Source: Candidatus Marinamargulisbacteria bacterium SCGC AAA071-K20 (GTDB lineage Bacteria; Margulisbacteria; Marinamargulisbacteria; GCA-2716485; AAA071-K20). Taken from it: a stretch of DNA of 19,511 nt. The stretch is taken from NCBI GenBank assembly GCA_003265975.1, contig QFBU01000024.1, positions 1 to 19,511 on the forward strand, given 5' to 3'. Under the pieces are notes generated by a model. It was not told the DNA's origin, ran no database searches, and saw nothing but the letters and a program-made list of their open reading frames with translations. Each line of letters begins with the position of its first letter. Positions within the stretch are counted from its first letter, which is position 1. The translations under genes were made by a program, and so were the position numbers. Shown in pieces: positions 14,995 through 19,511 of this stretch.

Positions 14995-15051
14995 GGTTTA
15001 TGGATACTCATGTATTTTTGTATAAACTAGACAGTTAGGAGACTTTTTTCA

Positions 15052-16173
15052 ATGAGACAGCAGAACGCTCTTCGTGGTGGCCTTTTAGGACTCACCCTTT
15101 TATTCTTAAGTTTTGCCGCTTGTGGAAAAGTTACCCAAGAAACAACCCTTAAAAAAGAACCCCCTTCATTTACTCTGAAATATAATGTTGATATAGAAGA
15201 CACCGAGTTTGACATGGGTAAAGTGAGCCCAAATATGACTAAGGTTACGAATGAGTTTAATGTCAGAAGTACAGTTTACGGCTCAATTACAGCCTATATT
15301 AAAGAAGGCGCTGTTAAAGAATTGTCTTGGGGGAAAGCCATTATAGAAGTGAAGCAATTTGACCTGGATGAACTAACAGGTACAGATGATGGTAACGAGG
15401 CCTCTAAAACTGTAGAGTCGGCTGAACTTGAAGATATTGTTGCTACCCAAAGTAATAAAGAAATTGATCCCAGAGAATTGCAAGCGCAAAAACTTCAGGC
15501 ACATCGAAATAGTGCTGGGTCGTATGGTCCTGGTGGCGGGTCTTCTCGGCAACAAACCTCTATCTCTAAACCTAGTGGGCCTCTAATAAAGTCACGAGCG
15601 TTTAATAAAAAAGGCCGTGAAATAACGACGTCTAAACATACTTGGACGGTTCCTGTATTTAATAAAAGTAAGTCTAGGTGGGACATCCAAAGTAAAAAAG
15701 TTAGAAAGGGATATCCTGTCTATTTGATCTCGGTTTATGACGAAGAGACTCATTATCGATTTAAGTTGGTAGACCAGGAAGCTGTAAGTGGAAATAGTAC
15801 AGTTAATGCACAAGGAATTTCGGACTATGATACTTTTATTTCTATTATTGGAATGAAATTTCTTGAAAGCGATGCGCCAATTGAGCTAAAACTTGGCGAC
15901 TTGATGAAGTTGTATGACATCAAATTCTTTGCGCTTATTGATTATACTTTTCCAACAAATTTAGTGAAACGCTTTGATTACGAAAATCCTTTATTCCAAT
16001 TTAATCGCCCCATGGAAACCGTATATACTATGCTTTACCAATTATTTATTGTGGACCCTGATGATGCGTTACAGTATCTTCAGGGGCTTGAAGAGAGTGC
16101 TATTGGTAAACAAGCATTCGATCATTTGAAATCGACCATTGAGAAATATAAACTTTCTTCAGAAAAGGAGTAA
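15052..16173 (+). CDS. Putative lipoprotein heading the pilus/secretion operon
   Basis: The 373-residue product begins with a basic N-terminus, a hydrophobic run (GLLGLTLLFLSFAA) and Cys24. FAAC is an acceptable though not ideal lipobox (Leu is usual at -3). Residues 36-105 look like a beta-rich domain (FTLKYNVDIEDTEF, YGSITAYIKEGAV). A Gln/Gly/Ser-rich linker spans about 131-178, then a second domain with strands and a helical C-terminus (FDHLKSTIEKYKL) follows. I do not recognise a family. SD TTAGGAG precedes ATG 15052. Its stop overlaps the next start as TAATG and a strong AAAAGGAG lies inside its last codons. It is therefore translationally coupled to the minor-pilin-like gene and probably serves the same machine, perhaps as an outer- or inner-membrane-anchored accessory. 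Confidence 0.72.
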   Translation: MRQQNALRGGLLGLTLLFLSFAACGKVTQETTLKKEPPSFTLKYNVDIEDTEFDMGKVSPNMTKVTNEFNVRSTVYGSITAYIKEGAVKELSWGKAIIEVKQFDLDELTGTDDGNEASKTVESAELEDIVATQSNKEIDPRELQAQKLQAHRNSAGSYGPGGGSSRQQTSISKPSGPLIKSRAFNKKGREITTSKHTWTVPVFNKSKSRWDIQSKKVRKGYPVYLISVYDEETHYRFKLVDQEAVSGNSTVNAQGISDYDTFISIIGMKFLESDAPIELKLGDLMKLYDIKFFALIDYTFPTNLVKRFDYENPLFQFNRPMETVYTMLYQLFIVDPDDALQYLQGLEESAIGKQAFDHLKSTIEKYKLSSEKE

Positions 16174-16675
16174 TGCTACCGCAGGGAGCCATTTTTATGA
16201 TGATGACTCAGGTTCAATATTACTGATGACAATGTTTTTATTGCTTTTTTTAGCAACAATTTTATTGGGTTACTGGCAAGTAATACGGTATAAAACAAAA
16301 ATGACACAACTAAAACAACAAAGTATACGCGCTCAATTTGCAGCAAGGGCTGGACTTTCAGATGCATTATATGAGCTCAAGCAACTGCATACTTGGGATA
16401 GTAATAACGATGATCTGAGTGATCAATGGCATTTTCTGGGAGGAGATACTTTTTATAAGTCGTCCCAAATAGAGCCGTTAATCCCTCAGTTTTCTTATCC
16501 TGTAACTATTTCAGTTACGGTATCAGGTAACCCAACACAAGACACTCTTTCACTCACTAGCCGAGGAGACTCTGGCTATGGGACCCCAGAAAAATCATAT
16601 TCTGTAGAATTAAAATCTAAAGTCGTGCGCTCTCTTTTTGGTAAAATGCATACGCTAGAGGTTGAGGGAAATTAA
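16139..16675 (+). CDS. PilX/GspK-like minor pilin; start uncertain
   Basis: The open frame encodes a membrane-anchored protein with the N-terminal layout of PilX/GspK-type minor pilins. A Gly (DDDSG|SILLMTMF) is followed by about 20 hydrophobic residues (SILLMTMFLLLFLATILLG), then a basic stretch and the characteristic RAQFAARAGLSDALYELKQL helix, then a beta-rich C-terminus. The start is unclear. The given position is a TTG that lies inside the previous gene and has no ribosome site. A strong AAAAGGAG instead precedes ATG 16173, but that ATG is in another frame and reaches a stop after 17 codons. ATG 16226 is in frame and overlaps that stop (TGATG). A -1 shift or a missing T in the T5 run at 16192-16196 would join ATG 16173 to this frame. 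The gene ends one base into the PilM-PilN gene. Confidence 0.7.
   Translation: MRNINFLQKRSNATAGSHFYDDDSGSILLMTMFLLLFLATILLGYWQVIRYKTKMTQLKQQSIRAQFAARAGLSDALYELKQLHTWDSNNDDLSDQWHFLGGDTFYKSSQIEPLIPQFSYPVTISVTVSGNPTQDTLSLTSRGDSGYGTPEKSYSVELKSKVVRSLFGKMHTLEVEGN
16173..16226 (+). other. 17-codon ORF with the operon's best ribosome site, out of frame with the minor pilin
   Basis: AAAAGGAG (16163-16170) directly precedes ATG 16173, which overlaps the lipoprotein stop as TAATG. The frame reads MLPQGAIFMMMTQVQYY and stops at TGA 16224-16226, which itself overlaps an ATG in the pilin frame. This may be the displaced true start of the pilin gene (indel or frameshifting at T5) or a leader peptide whose termination restarts translation at 16226. 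Confidence 0.5.
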
Positions 16676-18159
16676 TGTCTAAAGAAGTTGTTGTTGGTAT
16701 AGAATTTCAAAATGACATTGTTCGATTTACAGAGCTGATGTATACCAATGAACATGTTCTAGTTACAAAAATTAAGAGTGTAAGTGTTCCTCCAAAGACA
16801 ATTATTAATGGTGACGTTACGGACCCCAGTGGATTATCTGATCAAATTACAAGAACTCTAGAAGAAATGGAAACCGAAGCTGAACATGTTGTAGTGTGTG
16901 TGACCGGTATAAAGTTTTTTAAACATTTAAGACAATTTCCAATTATTAAGGTTTCTGAGTTAAAGGAATTACTTGAAGAAGAAGTGGCCAGTAGTGCCTT
17001 GTTTTTTAGAGAAGACTTTCAGTTAGGATATCAATCATTTAAAGACCCAAGTTCTTCTAAAGACGATACCCCATATCAACATGTTTTGTATGGTGCAGTA
17101 ACCACATCGCAAGTGGAGTCTATGCAAGAACTGGTTGACATGATGGGGTTAAATTTAAATGCGTTGGACATTTCTGCCCTAGCGGCCCTTCGGCTATTTA
17201 TGTATCGAAATACCACTACTGAGCCTGTTATTAGTGTTTTTATTGACGAGTCCTATATCGACTTAAATATATATATTGAAAAAGACGTCTATTATACCTT
17301 TACATTACAAATAGATATTGATGAGAATACAGACTTTGAATTGTTAGTTGAGCATATAGTTAACAGAATAGGTTACTTTTTGTTTTCATATTCTAACCAT
17401 TGTTTTGATAAACCGATGCCTACTGTGGGTGTTGTGTTTAGTAGAAATAGCTTTTTGGATGGCTTATTTAGTGCACTGCAGGATCACTTTCCTACTATTG
17501 TTTGGGAAACAATTAATTGTACAAGTTTAATAAATGTAGACGCCTCATTGAATGTAAGCGAGCAGCAGTTAATGGACTATGCGATACCTATTGGATTGGG
17601 TCTTAAAAGTTTTGAAGATTATAACAAACGAACCTTAAGCTTGTCTGAGGAAACGTCATTAACAAAACCATTTTTTGATCAAAAAGAACTTAAAATTGCT
17701 GGGGCTGTTCTTGCTTTTGCGTTGTTAGTTGTATTAGGTATAAACACTTTTATAGTCATGTCACAGGACCGAATAGTAAGCAAAGTTAGTGAAGTACAAA
17801 ATAAAATTAGACGGCTACAGTCTGGTGAATTTATTGCCAGACAGAATAGACTATCGACTTTCCAGGCCAAATTAAAAAAATACAATCGTATTAGAGATGA
17901 AAAGTTTTCAAAGACGAGTTTTCTTAGAACATTGGTAGACGAACTCCCCGAAGATCTTTCTTTCAAAAGTATCCGGTTGCATCCAGATCGTAAAGTACAA
18001 ATTATCGGGGCTTCGTTTTATCAAGACTCAATCTATCACTTTTACAATCATTTAAAAGACAATTACTCTAAGGTGACGTTGTCGTCTATTGTTACTAAAT
18101 ATGACAAAAATTTGGCTCCTATTAATCACTTTCAAGTAAGTTTTAAGAGGGGGCTTTAG
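16675..18159 (+). CDS. PilM-PilN fusion protein (GspL-like architecture)
   Basis: The 494-residue product joins two type IV pilus inner-membrane parts. Residues 1 to about 315 have the actin-like PilM layout: VVVGIEFQNDIVRFTEL at the start, an LRQFPIIKVSELKELLEEEV block, the second lobe VISVFIDESYIDLNIYI (185-201), and a closing YAIPIGLGLK (302-311). Residues 340-362 form one membrane helix (LKIAGAVLAFALLVVLGIN). A coiled coil (365-410) and a periplasmic PilN/GspL-type ferredoxin-like domain follow (LRTLVDELPEDLSFKSIRL ... IIGASFYQDSIYHFYNHL). The usual Gly-rich phosphate-binding loop of PilM is not preserved in IDESYID. Normally PilM binds the N-terminal tail of PilN; fusion makes this linkage covalent, as in GspL of type II secretion. 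It overlaps the preceding gene by one base and abuts the PilO-like gene. Confidence 0.82.
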   Translation: MSKEVVVGIEFQNDIVRFTELMYTNEHVLVTKIKSVSVPPKTIINGDVTDPSGLSDQITRTLEEMETEAEHVVVCVTGIKFFKHLRQFPIIKVSELKELLEEEVASSALFFREDFQLGYQSFKDPSSSKDDTPYQHVLYGAVTTSQVESMQELVDMMGLNLNALDISALAALRLFMYRNTTTEPVISVFIDESYIDLNIYIEKDVYYTFTLQIDIDENTDFELLVEHIVNRIGYFLFSYSNHCFDKPMPTVGVVFSRNSFLDGLFSALQDHFPTIVWETINCTSLINVDASLNVSEQQLMDYAIPIGLGLKSFEDYNKRTLSLSEETSLTKPFFDQKELKIAGAVLAFALLVVLGINTFIVMSQDRIVSKVSEVQNKIRRLQSGEFIARQNRLSTFQAKLKKYNRIRDEKFSKTSFLRTLVDELPEDLSFKSIRLHPDRKVQIIGASFYQDSIYHFYNHLKDNYSKVTLSSIVTKYDKNLAPINHFQVSFKRGL

Positions 18160-18756
18160 ATGGATATAAAAGAATTTTTACAAACAGATTTAAAGGAAGT
18201 CTATTTCAGCGAAGTTAAAGCTGTTTTAAGTAGGTATCAACGCTATGTATATATTGTATTAGCGGTATGTCTTGTTGCTCTCATTTATTATACTCAAGTT
18301 AAACCAAAAGTAGATGTATATTTTCAAAAAACTGCTCTTTTGAAACAATATAATAAACTTCTAAAAACAAAAGAAAAAAGAATTATGACTAAAGACATCA
18401 TAGAAAGTGAAATTTCACGTTTGCAAATTCTTGTTGATGAGAAAGAGAATATCTTTTTTACAGAAAATGACTTTAACGAGTTTTCAATTAATATTTTACC
18501 CAAAATGGCTAATTCATATGACGGTAAAATAAAGTCAATTGTATATAAGCAAGCGATGAAAAAAAATAATTTTTTAATTTATAAATTAGACTTAATTGTA
18601 GAAGGTAACTTTAATGGATTAATTAACTTGTATAATGACTTAGAATTATTCTCAAAGGTTATTAAAATTGAAAAATTTAATATTGTTTTGAGAAAAGTGA
18701 ATCCTTTGACTTTGTCTACTGAGCTTAGTTTGTCTATGTATGGAGTGGACGAGTGA
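18160..18756 (+). CDS. PilO-like inner-membrane platform protein
   Basis: The 198-residue product has a short cytoplasmic N-terminus (MDIKEFLQTDLKEVYF), one membrane helix (about 29-46, YVYIVLAVCLVALIYY), a coiled-coil stretch (55-95, LLKQYNKLLKTKEKR...EISRLQILVDEKEN) and a C-terminal ferredoxin-like domain. The pattern KLDLIVEGNFNGLINLYNDLELFSKVIKIEKF corresponds to the last strand-helix-strand of PilO/GspM proteins. It starts on the base after the upstream stop and its own stop overlaps the next GTG as GTGA, so translation is coupled. PilO pairs with PilN in the inner-membrane platform that links the motor to the secretin. Identity rests on domain layout and gene order more than on residue conservation. 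Confidence 0.78.
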   Translation: MDIKEFLQTDLKEVYFSEVKAVLSRYQRYVYIVLAVCLVALIYYTQVKPKVDVYFQKTALLKQYNKLLKTKEKRIMTKDIIESEISRLQILVDEKENIFFTENDFNEFSINILPKMANSYDGKIKSIVYKQAMKKNNFLIYKLDLIVEGNFNGLINLYNDLELFSKVIKIEKFNIVLRKVNPLTLSTELSLSMYGVDE

Positions 18757-19106
18757 GAGGTTTAATTATAATCAGTTTAATTGTCTTCTCCTCACAACTT
18801 TCAGCCTCAATTTATTTAGAAAGAGATCCTTTTATGCCTTTTGATCTTTCTCAGAGTTTGTACAAAAACAAGCCCATATCCAAAGACGCTCCAAAGGTGA
18901 AGTCTTCGATTGTAAAAGTAACTGGTATTATTTGGGAAGAGGCTTCTCCGATGGCCGTGGTATCTTTTGCGGGAAGGCGTCAGATTATTGGACTTGGCGA
19001 TTTGTTGTTTTCTAAGAAGGTCACAAAGATATCAAAAAAGTATGTTTGGTTGAAAGGTGATGAAAAAACTCTTATACTTAAAATAGGCAAGGAAATGAGA
19101 TTATGA
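18753..19106 (+). CDS. PilP/GspC-like periplasmic linker protein
   Basis: A 117-residue protein with a signal-type N-terminus (MRGLIIISLIVFSSQLSAS), then ERDPFMPF near 24-31, the typical motif at the start of PilP mature regions. It closes with a compact HR-like beta domain (VKVTGIIWEEASPMAVVSF ... QIIGLGDLL ... KKYVWLKGDEKTLIL). PilP/GspC connect the inner-membrane PilN-PilO complex to the secretin. A lipobox Cys, common in PilP, is absent, so this one is either a cleaved periplasmic protein or anchored by its hydrophobic N-terminus, as GspC is. The start is GTG 18753, overlapping the previous stop (GTGA), and the stop overlaps the next ATG (ATGA). Confidence 0.8.
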   Translation: MRGLIIISLIVFSSQLSASIYLERDPFMPFDLSQSLYKNKPISKDAPKVKSSIVKVTGIIWEEASPMAVVSFAGRRQIIGLGDLLFSKKVTKISKKYVWLKGDEKTLILKIGKEMRL

Positions 19107-19511
19107 CTGTAATAAGAGCCCTATCAAAATGTGTTAAATGCGCCAAATATTTGGTGCTGTGCCTTCTGTTTTCTCAGACAATTTTTGCAAATGCCACTTC
19201 TCTTATTTTAATTTCACCTGTTGATAATTTTATTTCTTATAAGGAACAAGTATTATTTAAGGGACGAGTACAAGATATTTCTTCTCTTAAATTAAATGGT
19301 AAAGATGTCGTTATAGACTCTGAAGGTAAATTTTATTTTAAAGAATCGTTAACTAAACCCAATACTTACCATCGTTTTGAATTTAAAGGTAAAGATAGTC
19401 AGGGACAAGATGTCTCATTATCAAGAAAAGTATTTTATAAAGTTAAAACTGTAGAATATATTTCAACTAGTCCAAAAAAAATGGATGCCTCTCTCTTAAT
19501 AGTAAGTCCGA
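19103..19511 (+). CDS. Secreted protein with Ig-like domain, 3' truncated by window
   Basis: ATG 19103 overlaps the previous stop (ATGA), and 136 codons are visible before the window ends. The product has a long, cysteine-containing signal-like N-terminus (CVKCAKYLVLCLLFSQTIFANA), then a beta-rich unit (LILISPVDNFISYKEQVLFKGRV ... SLKLNGKDVVIDSEGKFYF ... YHRFEFKGKDSQGQDV). That unit resembles bacterial Ig-like domains with the pattern 'SPxDx...F.G.V.....L.LNGK.V.....G.F'. In classic pil operons the gene after pilP is the secretin pilQ, which often starts with AMIN beta domains; this segment does not show an AMIN signature. Whether a secretin follows cannot be seen. Confidence 0.7.
   Translation, partial: MTVIRALSKCVKCAKYLVLCLLFSQTIFANATSLILISPVDNFISYKEQVLFKGRVQDISSLKLNGKDVVIDSEGKFYFKESLTKPNTYHRFEFKGKDSQGQDVSLSRKVFYKVKTVEYISTSPKKMDASLLIVSP

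Noticed and set aside
1..19511. Mobile elements or CRISPR array
   Set aside because: No transposase or integrase gene, no regularly spaced direct repeats and no target-site duplications were seen.

Overview
The window is AT-rich chromosomal DNA from a diderm (Gram-negative-type) bacterium. Support for an outer membrane comes from an outer-membrane beta-barrel with a signal peptide and a terminal Phe, a LolA-like periplasmic lipid carrier, a lipoprotein and pilus/secretion assembly genes. I cannot fix the lineage. Short-form HisG with HisZ and an LpxB-related protein of a type I associate with Cyanobacteria and neighbouring phyla suggest a non-proteobacterial, poorly sampled group, but that is inference. 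There is no transposase, integrase, CRISPR array or rRNA.

Layout. 1-224: the 3' end of an unrecognised rightward gene. 231-2235: leftward operon hisZ-hisG-yqeG with overlapping ends. 2333-2584: a rightward GIY-YIG protein. 2692-5511: leftward operon of a UbiA-type prenyltransferase, a 118-residue membrane-associated protein, a GMC-type FAD oxidoreductase and a 51-residue small ORF. 5544-5573: a perfect 10-bp hairpin with a T-tract. 5581-10625: leftward operon tetR, LolA-like carrier, outer-membrane beta-barrel, RND/MMPL transporter. It carries a perfect 18-bp palindromic operator at the tetR promoter and a degenerate copy before the carrier gene. 10786-10870: tRNA-Leu(UAG). 10935-11264: TfoX-N domain protein. 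11453-12052 and 13324-14931: two unrecognised rightward soluble proteins flanking a leftward LpxB-related glycosyltransferase-like gene. 15052-19511: a rightward operon of tightly coupled genes: lipoprotein, PilX/GspK-like minor pilin, a PilM-PilN fusion (GspL-like layout), PilO-like, PilP-like and the start of a secreted Ig-like protein where pilQ would be expected.

Functional reading. Three envelope modules stand out. The first is a TetR-controlled inner membrane-periplasm-outer membrane set that probably moves a lipid or hydrophobic compound. The second is a polyprenyl-linked modification cassette of UbiA, FAD oxidoreductase and small membrane protein. The third is a compact type IV pilus/type II secretion inner-membrane platform with a fused PilM-PilN. 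The best candidates for something undescribed are the start-site anomaly of the minor pilin gene, the UbiA/118-aa/GMC cassette, and the 535-residue repeat protein encoded just before the pilus operon.
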